Shown one piece after another: positions 1-9,435 of a DNA stretch of 64,000 nucleotides. Below the pieces are notes generated by a model. The model saw only the letters and a program-made list of their open reading frames with translations. It ran no database searches and was not told where the DNA came from. The position numbers and the translations under genes are program-made. The first letter of the stretch is position 1; the number at the start of each line of letters is the position of its first letter. The DNA is from JAKVCB01 sp965243695 (lineage in GTDB: Bacteria; Planctomycetota; Planctomycetia; Pirellulales; Lacipirellulaceae), in contig CBDEWC010000018.1 in NCBI GenBank assembly GCA_965243695.1, positions 1-64,000 on the forward strand, read 5' to 3'.

Positions 1-218
1 TCTATGCCGCTGATCACTTCGCTTTTGCGCACATGGTTGTCAAACTGCTTGAGCAGTTTCAGGTCTGAAAAACACAATCCTACCGCTTCGATCTTTACAA
101 GAATCTCGTGCGGCCCCGGGTTCATCACCGGTTTTTCAGTATTGAGTTTTAATTCATCGGCCGCAACGAGCTGAACTGCGTGTTGCGTTTCGGGGATATC
201 TCTTGTTTGTGTCGTCAT
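1..218 (-). CDS. Zinc-type medium-chain alcohol dehydrogenase, N-terminal fragment cut by the window edge
   Basis: Only the first 72 codons are in the window, with no stop, so the gene continues to the left. The visible part is a GroES-like N-terminus: a hydrophobic strand (EILVKIEAVGLCFSDLK) carries the Cys-x-x-Asp of the catalytic zinc site, where most relatives have CGTD or CHSD. The ATG at 218 follows a good ribosome binding site (AGAGGAAAA). It starts 24 nt after the aldolase/dehydrogenase gene, in the same direction, so it is probably the third gene of that sugar or polyol operon. The substrate cannot be told from this fragment. Confidence 0.8.
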   Translation of the reverse strand, partial: MTTQTRDIPETQHAVQLVAADELKLNTEKPVMNPGPHEILVKIEAVGLCFSDLKLLKQFDNHVRKSEVISGI

Positions 219-242
219 CACGATTTTCCTCTTCTCTCTTTC

Positions 243-2303
243 TCAGCGAAGCATTTCCTGCCCGCCGGTTACCGGCACAGCCTGTCCCGTTTCGTACTGC
301 TGATCAACCACGTACAGAATTGCCTTCATCACGTCGGCCGAAGTGCATCCCCGTCCCATCGGTATCTTGGATTCATAAAAGTTCCTGATTTCCTCGACCG
401 TTTGTGCTCCGGGCACTTTACCTGCCTTGAGGTATTGTACGAACAGGCCTTTTTGCGGATCGGACCACAGCGGCCCATCGAAAAAGTTGCCGGGGCAAAT
501 CGAATTGACTTTCACACCATCGTTGATCAGTTCCATGGCAAACGACTGCGTCAATCCTATGCCACCGAACTTGCTACCCGCATAGGCAAAATTCCGATTC
601 GAGCCGACGAGGCCCGATTTCGAATTGATCTGAATGATATCGCTCATATAGGCCGGATTGGCCTTATGCTGCGTTGTCAGGATTGGCGCAGCCCTCTGAA
701 CACAGAGAAAGTACCCCTTGTAATTCACCTCGGTGACGAAATCAAAATCGTCTTCCGACTGTGTCTTGACCGATTCGGCCTTCAACACGCCTGCGTTGGA
801 CACCAACAGGTCGAATCCGCCATATTTCCGTACGACTTGATCGATACAGCTACCTATCGACACGCTGTCGGTCACATCGATCGGCAGGCCAACCGCGCGC
901 CCCTTGCCCAATGCTTCCGACAATTGATCGGCCGCATGGACCGCGGCCTGTGCATTCACATCGGTCAACGCAACATGCGCACCTGCCCGCGCGAGTCCCT
1001 GGGCAATTTCCAGACCAAATCCCTGCGCGGCTCCGGTCACGATGGCAATCTTGCCGCGGACAGGTCCCGAACCGGTGCTGCTCGCAGCAGCAACTTTCTT
1101 GCGATACGCCTCGACTTCCCACTCTTCGATAAACAAACGATTCTCGTCCGGACAGATAGCGAATGCCTCCCAACCGTGTCGCACCAGCCATCACCTTGAT
1201 CGCGTCAAGATAAACTTCCCGGATCGTGTCGGCCGACTTGAAATCATCACCGATCGCAAGCAAACCAACACCAGCCACCAACACAACCTTGGGTGGATAA
1301 CGGGTTTCTTTCGTGTGCTGGTCAATCGCCTCCCGCAACCGCCTCACAAGGTCGTCTTCGGATTCCCCTTCCCGAGCGTCAAACCAAAGCGGATAACTGT
1401 TGCAGTAAACAATCTGGTCGGGGGTCATGGGGCCGGCGCAGGCGATAGGCTTGCCTGATTCGGCGCCTACCATGCCAAGGGCAATATCCGAATCGTCCAT
1501 GGTCACCACTTTGAGCCTGCCGGAGTCCTCGGCCAGCAAACCGCGTAACGCGGGGCCAATCACGCGCAGCATCGCTGTGGCATCATCGGTGCGATGGACC
1601 TGGCCGAACGAACTCGACTCCCAGTTGTCGCCCAGTCGGGCCGCAATCTTCGCAAGTACTTCGTCCGTGTTCGCACGAATCGTGTCGGGATCGTCGCCAA
1701 AAACGATAAGGCCATGATTTTCCATTAGGAGTGCCTTGGCGGTTCTTCCCCCGGTACGATCCGCATATTCTTCCATCGCCTCCTTCAAGGTTTGGGCCAG
1801 AATAAAACCGGGGTCCACGTAGGGAAGCCACACAATGTCGTCGCCAAAAATTTCTCGGGCGAGTTGTTTTCCGTTCTTGTGGCATGCAAGCGCGTTCACA
1901 ATCGTTGCGTGGACTATGTACGACATACGTACTGGGCACGAGGTGATGCAGCAGCACCTCCACCGACGGCCGCTGTCCGCGTTGGGGTTCGCATCGCGCG
2001 TCGTTAATGGCAGCCTTGTATTGTGCTTCCCGCGTGTCCGAATTCTCGTCCAACGTTGCATTGGCCAGCACATCGAACTTGTCGCGGTCCATCGTCACAA
2101 AGCTGTCACGGTCCATGGTGGCCAGCGATGTACCGCTGGCCTTGACGTACAGGCGATTTCCAATCTTGCACGAGGTATTTCCCCCGCCAGCGAGGGACGA
2201 TGGTTGGATCGGAGCCGTAGAAACGAGATAGTTTGCAGATGACCTCCAGTGGGTCATCGGTTGCTGCAAAGGCGGGCCAGGCGACTGTGGTTGCGGTCGT
2301 CAC
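243..2303 (-). pseudogene. Class II aldolase / short-chain dehydrogenase fusion (RhaD/RhaE-W type), three frameshifts
   Basis: The reading frame is spread over three overlapping frames. Joined, it gives about 685 residues, the usual size of bifunctional rhamnulose-1-phosphate aldolase/lactaldehyde dehydrogenase-type proteins. The first part is a class II aldolase: LAGGGNTS, an HxH zinc motif (VVHSHAT after correction) and MENHGLIVFG. The last 300 residues are an SDR: TGAAQGFG, SNAG and YAGSK with the catalytic Tyr and Lys. Continuity needs removal of one base in the G run at 2194-2196, one G at 1911-1912 and one base near 1150. The GTG start at 2303 is set by GAGGAA six bases upstream and lies 10 nt after the PHP gene's stop. 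If the shifts are real the gene is dead; if they are sequencing errors it is an intact operon gene. Rhamnose as substrate is inferred from the family and the nearby mutarotase. Confidence 0.85.
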
Positions 2304-2313
2304 GGTTGCTTCC

Positions 2314-3602
2314 TCACGGGTGGGATCCATAGTACTTCTGCAGCACCGCTGCACCGATTTCGGCAAAAGCCTTGATACGCTCATCATCGCTCGCGTAACC
2401 CTTGTTCGGGCACCCTTCGCCGTCTACAAAAACCGGTCTCGCCGTGGAGTGTCAGGAACTGATGCGCCGCCACGACGCATGCGCCCTCCCAAAAGATGGC
2501 ACGCACCTCTTCGGGCACGCCACCATCCTTGCAAAACGGTTCCATCGGAATCAGGTCGAGCGTGTTGTGTTCGGTGCCAGCCGTTACAACAAGACCCGCC
2601 TTGCGCATTTTGGTCGCATACTGACGCGTTACGGCCACCTGGTTGCGAATCGGGATCAACTCGGCTGCATAGACCTTGTTCGACTTGATCTTGTTAATAA
2701 GTTCGTCAAGGTTGTCTTCGTAACTGCAGACGGGCGAAGCACCATCGGCCAGTGTCGGATAACAGGGGATGCCACCGAGTTCGAGAACCAGTCGATGCGC
2801 TTCGGAAAAACTCACGAACGCTTCTTCTACGAAGGCTGGCTTGCCCGCCTTCATCAGGCAAGAACGAATGTCGTTCTGCATCGTCACATAATCGCCAGCA
2901 TCCTTCGCTTTGGTTTCGGTGCCGAGGATAGCATTGAAACGTTCGATGCGACACTCGGGGGCGACCTGTTCGAAAAGCGCCTCCTGGAACGCCTGTGAAA
3001 TGTGCCGCTCCTGCAAGGTTACCGTTTCGCGCGGGCTACCGTGCCGCAAGACGATTCTTTCGAGAACGGCCTCTGCATCGATGCCCGTTTCGAGACCGTG
3101 TGCGTTGAAGATCTCTCTCACAGCATCGATCATCGACTCCATGCGCGCCGAATCGTTTTGTCGAATCACCTCGATCAACCGGGTAGCCTCGGCTGTCATC
3201 TGGTCGAAGCGCGTGATGCCTTTCCCACAAAGGTATGTCTTCCCCGGATTCCCTGGATCATTGACCTTCACACCTCTGGAGCGGAGATCACTTTGCATGC
3301 AAATGATTTCGAGCCCGAACAAGGGGAAAATGCCGCTCGCGCGGGCCCGCTGGACGAAGTCACCGTAGACCTCGTAGTCATAGTAATTGCTGACTCCGAG
3401 CACACCGATGTTTTGTGCTTCTGCGAGGCTCACGGCCCTGTTGCACACTTTCGAACGCGGAAAAATTAGGCGGCAAATGAATATGCGCATTGACGCGCGG
3501 CGGCGTGGCCGGCCCAAACCGGCCAACAGCCAGCACGCGGATTTCATCCGGCGCACCCAGTTCACGTAACGCGGCCAGGGCGCTGGCGACTTGTTGACCC
3601 AT
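2314..3602 (-). pseudogene. PHP-domain metal-dependent hydrolase-like protein, two frameshifts
   Basis: The N-terminus, read from ATG 3602, contains NAHIHLPPNFSAF, the metal-binding HxH of a PHP (polymerase and histidinol phosphatase) fold. The frame then breaks at a CCC run (3436-3438), continues for about 330 residues, and breaks again at a five-base T/A run near 2432-2436. After that the C-terminus reads through EGCPNKGYAS to a stop at 2314. Corrected length is about 428 residues. Conserved-looking segments include GVSNYYDYEVYG, AGTEHNTLDL and GGIPCYPTLADG. I do not know the substrate. It is first in a tight three-gene operon with the aldolase/SDR and the alcohol dehydrogenase, so a role in sugar-acid or deoxysugar breakdown is likely. 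Both breaks look like single-base insertions in short runs. Confidence 0.75.
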
Positions 3603-4398
3603 GACTGGTTCCTTCTTCAGTTCCTCTTACCTTGGGGGCGGGCATTCGGGTAAGCCCAGGGTACCGTCACCACTTCCTAAAAAGGTGCCAACGGACATGC
3701 CATCCTTGTTGACCGGAAGCACACGCGCATGGCGACGGATGCTTTCTTAAACTCGATGCTTTGCCAAACTGGATACTTTGCCAAACGGGCGGTGCTGGAG
3801 TCGGCCCGAACGGATAAAACACCGTAGTCTGAATGCCGGTAACATCATGCCGACGGGAAAACCGGCTGATAGGGATTCTCATCCCGCATCGTCCCCGAGG
3901 CAACCCTGCAGGGGATGTTCTGACAAATTTCCCCACCCTCCTCTCTATTCCTACTCTCCTCTCTAACTCGCCAGGAAGAAAGTCGCGGTTTTTGACTGCG
4001 ACGGCGCTGGCCTTCACCGGAGGGGATCTTTACCTGGGTCTGTTTGGTTGCAAAAGCCGATCGCAATCTGGCCTCTGCCTGCATTCGACTCGGATGGCCT
4101 GTCGATCACCTCGATTGGTCTGCGGATGTGAACACCACAGAGAGGGACCCTCGTGTTATGAGACACTCAAAAAAACCCTTCAAAACGTTGTAGGGCAGGC
4201 CTGAGCAGTTTAGAATTCCGACCGGTTATCAGCCTTTTTTAATGATCCCTGACATGATTGGATATTAAGAGTTCGACTTGCAAGGATGCAGCTGCCCTGT
4301 TTTGCCGACCCCCAGTGTTCGCCGGTGGCGATGGGAAAAATTCGCACGAAATGGTCCGCTCAAGGCGGTTACCGATTTGCCGTATCGAGGGAGACCCT
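3603..4398. other. Intergenic region with no convincing gene
   Basis: About 800 bases separate the divergent PHP pseudogene and aminotransferase. Open frames here are short, rich in Arg and Ser, and resemble nothing I know. A pyrimidine-rich stretch lies near 3940-3970, a near-repeat containing CTTTGCCAAAC occurs twice around 3756-3786, and a weak terminator-like hairpin lies near 4197-4240. Both promoters probably lie here, but no clear boxes can be named. Confidence 0.5.
4197..4240 (+). terminator. Weak hairpin followed by six T, upstream of the aminotransferase gene
   Basis: AGGCCTGA can pair with TCAGCCT (one bulged C) across a loop of about 24 bases, followed directly by TTTTTT. It lies about 160 bases before the aminotransferase start, so it could be a leader attenuator or the terminator of a lost gene. 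The long loop makes it uncertain. Confidence 0.3.
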
Positions 4399-5637
4399 AT
4401 GTCCGTTCCCCATTCCCAGTGGGCTCAAAAACTCAAGCCGTCGCCAACTCTACAAATCAAGGCGGTTGCCGATGCAATGCGCAGTGCGGGCGGGGAGGTT
4501 TTTGATTTTGGGATTGGCGAAATGAACCCCGAGATCCCCCTGCCTACCAACATCAAGGAAGCAATCACCGAGGCCTTCAAAGAAGACGCCACACACTACT
4601 CGCCCGCGGGCGGCGATCCCGAGTTGGTCGAGGCCATTGTCGAGGATCTTGCACGATTCCAGCTTGATTATTCTCGTGAGCAGATTGTCGTCTGCCCCGG
4701 CCCCAAGGATGCCATCTTCAAAGCTGCGCTGGCGCTACTGAATCCCACTGCCAGGCGACACCGGCTTGTGATGCTGGCACCAGGCTACGAGTCGTTTGAA
4801 AATATCCCGATGCTCCTGACCGGTAAACCGCCGCTCCTGCTTGAGACCGATGCGCAGTTCCTGCCTGACCCCACCAGGCTTGCTGATCTTCTGAAGCGGG
4901 ACCCCACCATTGCAGCGGTGGTCCTCAATTCCCCAAACAACCCGACCGGGGCCGTTTACGAGCGCCCACTTCTTGAACAGCTGGCCGAAGTCCTCGCACA
5001 TCATCCAGATGTCGCCGTACTTTCCGACGAAGTCTACCGCACGCTCTACTACGACAACGTTCCGCACACCAGCATGGGCTCGCTTCTTCCAGAGCAGACC
5101 TTCGTTGTGGGCGGGATGTCCAAAGAGGTTTCGGGAACGGGGCTGCGACTGGGATTTGTGGCCGGCCCACAGGAGGTCATGAAAACTCTTGAAAACATCC
5201 AGGGCAACGCCTCTTCATGCGTTAACCTGCCAACCCAGAAGGGTTACGCCCGCTTTCTTCGAGAGGATGCGAACCTCCAGGTGCGTCACCAGATCCGCGA
5301 CGAACTTTGCCGCCGCCGCGACTGCCTTTTGGAACATTTTGCGCGGGCCGCACCAGATGCCCTCTGGCACACTCCCAGGGGCGCTTTTTACTTTTTCCCC
5401 GACATGCATGCCTACCTGGGCTGCCGGACTGCAGACGGGCAGTTGGTCGAAACCGACCACGACCTCGCACGTTATCTGCTCCAGACTGCCCGTGTCGTGG
5501 CAACGCCCGGCAGCCTCTTTCAGCGACCCGGACACCTTCGCTTTGCCTACGCGGTCCCGCTAGAGACGATCAAGGGTGGAATGGCCCATCTGGGTACGGC
5601 CCTGGCAAAGCTGACCCGCACCCAACCACTTCAGTAG
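4399..5637 (+). CDS. PLP-dependent aminotransferase, fold type I (aspartate aminotransferase family)
   Basis: This 412-residue protein has the class I/II aminotransferase layout. The PLP-binding Asp and Tyr are in SDEVYRTLYY (Asp210, Tyr213) and the Schiff-base Lys is in GGMSKE (Lys242). NSPNNPTG is the usual Asn-Pro loop, and RLGFVAGP follows the Lys. ATG 4399 was chosen over an upstream in-frame start because GAGGGAG precedes it at good spacing and homology-like sequence begins there. The gene is intact although both neighbours are broken. The amino donor cannot be told from the sequence; the family includes aspartate, aromatic and branched-chain enzymes. Confidence 0.88.
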   Translation: MSVPHSQWAQKLKPSPTLQIKAVADAMRSAGGEVFDFGIGEMNPEIPLPTNIKEAITEAFKEDATHYSPAGGDPELVEAIVEDLARFQLDYSREQIVVCPGPKDAIFKAALALLNPTARRHRLVMLAPGYESFENIPMLLTGKPPLLLETDAQFLPDPTRLADLLKRDPTIAAVVLNSPNNPTGAVYERPLLEQLAEVLAHHPDVAVLSDEVYRTLYYDNVPHTSMGSLLPEQTFVVGGMSKEVSGTGLRLGFVAGPQEVMKTLENIQGNASSCVNLPTQKGYARFLREDANLQVRHQIRDELCRRRDCLLEHFARAAPDALWHTPRGAFYFFPDMHAYLGCRTADGQLVETDHDLARYLLQTARVVATPGSLFQRPGHLRFAYAVPLETIKGGMAHLGTALAKLTRTQPLQ

Positions 5638-6004
5638 ACCTGCCCGTGCCAATAGCGAACCCAGTGCGTCGTTCAAGCGACGGGCGCGCTACGCCGGCAG
5701 AAAGTCACAGCTTGACGCTAAGCGGCAAGCACCAGGCTTTGCCTGACAAAGAATAATCCAGCCAGAGCCTTACCGGTTGGCGGGAATGCGTCTTATTAAC
5801 GAGACAGCAGTCAACCCGATGGCCAAAAAGTATCAGGCCGCCATACGGTCAGGGAAGAGGAGTTGCAGCCACATCACCACCGCAGGCCCTTTGTTTGCGA
5901 ACAAGGCAATGCAGCGACTGCGATTGAGGTTCGGTACAGGTCGCGGTAAGTTAAAGGAGACTGAAATTCCTATCAACATGAACCATCCAGGGGAAGTTAT
6001 AAGT
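5638..6004. other. Intergenic region between aminotransferase and PhyH remnant
   Basis: No gene is visible. An open frame runs through this stretch into the PhyH remnant, but its composition (many Lys, Arg, Ser) and lack of motifs suggest it is not coding. A ribosome binding site (GGGGAAG) sits just before ATG 6005. Confidence 0.5.
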
Positions 6005-6555
6005 ATGACAACCACGGGGCTGCCAAATAATCAGGTTCAGCAGTACCGGCGTGATGGCTATGGGGTTTTACCAGGATTGCTGGATGCAATCGCCCTGAAA
6101 ACAATGGACCAGCGGATCGACAAGATCACCGAGGATGCGTTCGGCAGTGATGACTACAGCCAGATCCTCGAAGTGGAACCGGAAACAGCGGGTGGCGAGG
6201 TGGTCGTGCGGAAAATTTACAACCCGTATGACCTGCACGACGATTTCAAGGACCTGGCCGGGAGTGTGATCCCGATGCACTGCATCACGCCGCACAGTTC
6301 GCACCCTAACCTAGTCAGACCAACCGCGCCGCTCGTTCATTTTAGAGTATTGGGTTACCCATTCCTTTCCTATTCTACTACGGCAATGTGGCTCGGCTGG
6401 CCGAAGCCGCGGATCGGCCCATTCGAGTCAAGCCAGCACAGTTCGCGCGTCTCGGCAGTCCGCCGCCGCACCTCCCGAACGTAAGCGAATACACTTCTCT
6501 GTACCAACTTGCAAAAAGATTCCAAAACGGTTCTGGCCGATGCCAAGTGACATAA
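6005..6555 (+). pseudogene. Phytanoyl-CoA dioxygenase (PhyH) family remnant: internal deletion plus frameshifts
   Basis: The first 87 or so residues look like a normal PhyH N-terminus (YRRDGYGVLPGLLD, VVVRKIYNPYDLHDDF). Then DLAGSVIPMHCITPHSSHPN appears, which belongs near the C-terminus of the family. The middle, about 120 residues with the iron-binding HxD, is therefore missing; the join lies near 6260. Downstream the frame shifts twice: SDQPRRSF and EYWVTHSFPI are in a second frame, then YYGNVARLAEAADRPIRVKP and LYQLAKRFQNG in a third, ending at TAA 6553-6555. Intact relatives are near 280 residues. The protein cannot bind iron, so this is a dead Fe(II)/2-oxoglutarate oxygenase gene. A good GGGGAAG site precedes the ATG. 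Confidence 0.85.
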
Positions 6556-6725
6556 ACCGCGAGACTGTTGAATAATCGGGCAACTGAACAGGAGATCAAA
6601 AGTCGTACCTCGGTTTGGATCGACAACCCTTTTTCAAGAACCACAAGGAATTCATAGTGACACGGGATACCGAGTGAGGTGCCAGCCACCATGGTTTATT
6701 TCTTACAAATCAAAAGGAGCAAGTG

Positions 6726-7046
6726 ATGTTTTCAATTGGAATGACCTATAATTTGCGTCCAGGTTGTTATGCCAAGTACAAGCAGTACCACGATGACCTC
6801 TGGCCTGAAGTTGCCAAAAGTATGGATGATAACGAGGTGAGCATGGCCATTTTTGTGTACGGGGAGCAAATGTTTTTGCATGCCGTGGCTCCGTCCGAAG
6901 AGCATTGGAAGCGCAGTCGGGAGGTTCCCATTCTAAAAGACTGGACAGCCCTTATGGGCGAGGTGCTCGTTACCGATGACGACGGCAATATTGATTTTAC
7001 CGAACTGGAATCGGCTTTTGCGTTTGGCATGTTCAAGAATGGGTAA
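6726..7046 (+). CDS. L-rhamnose mutarotase family protein (RhaM-like)
   Basis: This 106-residue protein matches the dimeric ferredoxin-like mutarotases that interconvert the anomers of L-rhamnose. It begins with a strand and LRPGCYAKYKQYHDDLWPEV, placing His22 at the position of the catalytic His22 known in E. coli RhaM. ATG 6726 follows AAAGGAGC at ideal spacing, so it is preferred to the GTG one codon earlier. The gene is intact, while the aldolase/dehydrogenase on the other side of the locus is broken. Its stop nearly touches a metallo-beta-lactamase fragment on the opposite strand. A related monosaccharide rather than rhamnose is possible. Confidence 0.82.
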   Translation: MFSIGMTYNLRPGCYAKYKQYHDDLWPEVAKSMDDNEVSMAIFVYGEQMFLHAVAPSEEHWKRSREVPILKDWTALMGEVLVTDDDGNIDFTELESAFAFGMFKNG

Positions 7047-7191
7047 AAGGAAACTGCAAAGAATCGATGGCATCAAGCCAGGCACCTGTGCCCGCATCAA
7101 TAATCAGGACACCTTCAGGACTCGTCACTGCATAAACGTTGCAGCTGTCTTGGAACATCCAGATTTCGTCGGTCAAAATTTTCCAGCCCAT
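7033..7191 (-). pseudogene. Metallo-beta-lactamase-fold hydrolase, 5' fragment only
   Basis: From ATG 7191 the frame reads WKILTDEIWMFQDSCNVYAV then LIIDAGTGAWLDAIDSL, the typical first strands of an MBL-fold enzyme just before its HxHxDH site. After about 45 residues the homology stops and a stop codon follows at 7033, so the metal site and the rest of the roughly 300-residue domain are absent. The break coincides with the end of the mutarotase gene on the other strand, as if a deletion or insertion joined the two. It is a relic, not a functional gene. Confidence 0.7.
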
Positions 7192-7463
7192 GCTACTACT
7201 CCAGTATTGAAGATGAATTTTGCAACAGAGTGTACCTGCCCATGGACAGATCCCCAATCCAGTAGGCCACGGCCGGGAGATCATGCCACCCCCAGATCCG
7301 GTTGGAGTATCGGGGAAGCTTGTCAGGGCAAAAATGGCGGACACTTACCAAGATAAGACGATATTTTGAGACTCTCCCCTTCGGCCAGGTCTCGATATAC
7401 AATCAAACTGGTCGCTCGAAATGGTCATTTTCTATCCTTTCCTCTTCTGCTGACTGTCGAATT

Positions 7464-8606
7464 ATGAAAACCAAGAACCAAAATTCTGCTTTATTGACTC
7501 TGAACCGTCGCTCTTTTATGGCGACAGCCGCCACCACCACCGCTGTTTCCGCGTTGGCCCGCACGGCCACTGCCCGTGATTACGGCGACAACCAGCAACC
7601 GATCCGTTACCCGGATCCCGATATCGTCGCACTTGATGATCGGTTTAAGAAATACAAGCTGGGGAACTCGGCCATCATGCGTCTGTATCACAACAAGCGA
7701 ATGATTTGGGCCGAAGGACCGGCCTGGAATGGCGTGGGCCGCTACCTGCTCTGGAGCGATATTCCCAACAACAAGCAATTTCGGTGGCTCGAAGAAAATG
7801 GTGCCGTGAGCGTCTTCCGTGATCCGGCAGAAAACAGCAATGGCAACACCTTCGACTGGCACGGTCGGCAAATCTCTTGCAAACACCTTACCCGTCGGGT
7901 TATCCGATACGAGTACGACGGCACCAAGACCGTGCTGGCCGATAAGTATGGCGGCAAGTCACTCAATGCGCCCAACGATGCGGTCGTCCACCCCAATGGG
8001 GACGTCTGGTTTACCGACCCTGGCTACGGAGCGTTAATGGACTACGAAGGTCGACTGGTCAAGACCAAGGAGAACTGGCCTCAACCGTACCAAAAAGAGG
8101 CAATCTACCGAATCGACATGAAGTCGGGCAAGCTCCACAAGATGGCCGACGACATCTACAAACCCAATGGTCTTTGCTTTTCGCCAGACTACAAAAAACT
8201 CTATGTTGCCGACACAGGAGCCAGTCACTACCCAGAGTCCAAATGCATTATCAAGGTCTGGGATGTTGCTAACGAGTCGAACCTGGCCAACGGAAAGACG
8301 TTTGCCTCGATGGACCTGGAAATGACAGGCAAACATGGTGAAAAAGAGGTCAAGGCTGGATTTGCCGATGGCATTCGCGCAGACGCCGATGGTAACATCT
8401 GGTCCAGCGCCGGCTGGGTGGGCAAGGGTTACGATGGGGTGCACATTTTCGAGCCGGACAATGGCGATCGTATTGGTCAGATCTTGTTGCCAGAGATTTG
8501 CTCGAATGTCTGTTTCGGTGGAACGAAGCGCAATCGCCTGTTCATGACCGGCAGCCAGTCGCTGTATGCCGTCTACGTAAACACGCGGGGCGCCCATCTC
8601 ACCTGA
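7464..8606 (+). CDS. Tat-exported SMP-30/gluconolactonase-type lactonase
   Basis: This 380-residue protein has a twin-arginine signal (LNRRSFMATAATTTAVSALA), so it is exported folded, presumably to the periplasm-like compartment. The mature part is a six-bladed SMP-30/gluconolactonase propeller: WAEGPAW supplies the metal-binding Glu, NAPNDAVV the Asn, and FADGIRADADGN the Asp. FTDPGYG and KPNGLCFSPD are typical blade motifs, and the C-terminus (YAVYVNTRGA) is complete. ATG 7464 starts the Tat signal; earlier in-frame starts add unrelated sequence. A sugar lactone such as rhamnono- or fuconolactone would suit the locus, but that is inference. Confidence 0.88.
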   Translation: MKTKNQNSALLTLNRRSFMATAATTTAVSALARTATARDYGDNQQPIRYPDPDIVALDDRFKKYKLGNSAIMRLYHNKRMIWAEGPAWNGVGRYLLWSDIPNNKQFRWLEENGAVSVFRDPAENSNGNTFDWHGRQISCKHLTRRVIRYEYDGTKTVLADKYGGKSLNAPNDAVVHPNGDVWFTDPGYGALMDYEGRLVKTKENWPQPYQKEAIYRIDMKSGKLHKMADDIYKPNGLCFSPDYKKLYVADTGASHYPESKCIIKVWDVANESNLANGKTFASMDLEMTGKHGEKEVKAGFADGIRADADGNIWSSAGWVGKGYDGVHIFEPDNGDRIGQILLPEICSNVCFGGTKRNRLFMTGSQSLYAVYVNTRGAHLT

Positions 8607-8781
8607 GCACCTGCCTACCACGCAGAAGCGGAATGACTTCCCGGGCCCATTGCTGCGGTACTGCTAGGCATTGGTGCCACGACCAAATAGACTCAAATAC
8701 ATTGCACGGGACCGCTGGCCCAAAATCGCCCGACGCCAGAAATTAGATAGCGGTGCGATTGTCCTTATCGCCTCGCGGCGA

Positions 8782-9435
8782 TCAGCCTCCGGAATTCGCG
8801 TCGGCCGCTTCGAGCAAGTTAAGAATTTCCTCCCTCGTGTGGTGACCTTCATCCCACATGTACCAAAACTGCTTGCGTCGCGCCATTTCATGATCGCGGA
8901 CTGCGGAGTCATAGGCCAACCAATCTTTGAGGGGGAGAGGCCGTTCATTCCATGTTCCGACCACCTCAAAATTCTCATTGAGAATCAGCACCGTCGGGGT
9001 GACCATATGACCGCCAGCTGAGTAATTTTCTAAAATAACCTTGCTGCTTTTTGGAGATAGCATATGCATCTCGAGCCGATCGATCCGATCGGCCAGGCGG
9101 GCCAGGTAGGGAATCGTATGGACGGAGTCGCTACACGACTCAGCGGCAATTGCAAGCAAGCGGTAATTTCCACGAAGAGATCGAGCCCGAGAGAGTTGTT
9201 CGTCAGAGGGCCCGCCCTTGCGCCAGTTTGCGTCCCACGGACTGGAAAGTTGTGCCAACACATCGCGATTGTCGACCTTTTTGAGAAACGACTTGAAATC
9301 AATACCTCCCGTGTAGGCCCGCTTGAGTGTCTTCGTATCAAACGGAGTAGACGGCTCTGCAAAGGTGGTGATGACACCCGAGAAAAAGCCCCCTACGACA
9401 ACAACGGCCACGCCAAACATTCGTGCATTGAGCAT
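8782..9435 (-). CDS. Secreted thioredoxin-fold protein without a CxxC motif
   Basis: The 217-residue protein opens with a hydrophobic segment (FGVAVVVVGGFFSGVITTFA) that reads as a signal peptide or anchor. The body resembles the bacterial thioredoxin-family group that carries a 'WCPDS..N.P' site followed by YLARLAD; here the site is AAESCSDSVHTIPYLARLAD, with one Cys and Ser in place of the second. HMVTPTVLILNENFEVVGTW provides the cis-Pro strand. Classical disulfide exchange is unlikely. ATG 9435 was chosen because the longer frame adds about 64 residues of unconvincing sequence; ATG 9420 is an alternative. Convergent with the lactonase gene, unrelated in function as far as can be seen. Confidence 0.65.
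   Translation of the reverse strand: MLNARMFGVAVVVVGGFFSGVITTFAEPSTPFDTKTLKRAYTGGIDFKSFLKKVDNRDVLAQLSSPWDANWRKGGPSDEQLSRARSLRGNYRLLAIAAESCSDSVHTIPYLARLADRIDRLEMHMLSPKSSKVILENYSAGGHMVTPTVLILNENFEVVGTWNERPLPLKDWLAYDSAVRDHEMARRKQFWYMWDEGHHTREEILNLLEAADANSGG

Noticed and set aside
180..1199. 339-residue plus-strand open frame
   Set aside because: It is the antisense of the aldolase/SDR gene, whose motifs (TGAAQGFG, YAGSK) are clear on the other strand.
243..3602. Programmed ribosomal frameshifting as an explanation for the split frames
   Set aside because: Five shifts at unrelated sites without slippery heptamers or following structures; decay or sequencing error is far simpler.
3667..4084. Short minus-strand frames between the PHP gene and the aminotransferase
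   Set aside because: Arg/Ser-rich, no motif, no ribosome binding site, and they overlap each other in different frames.
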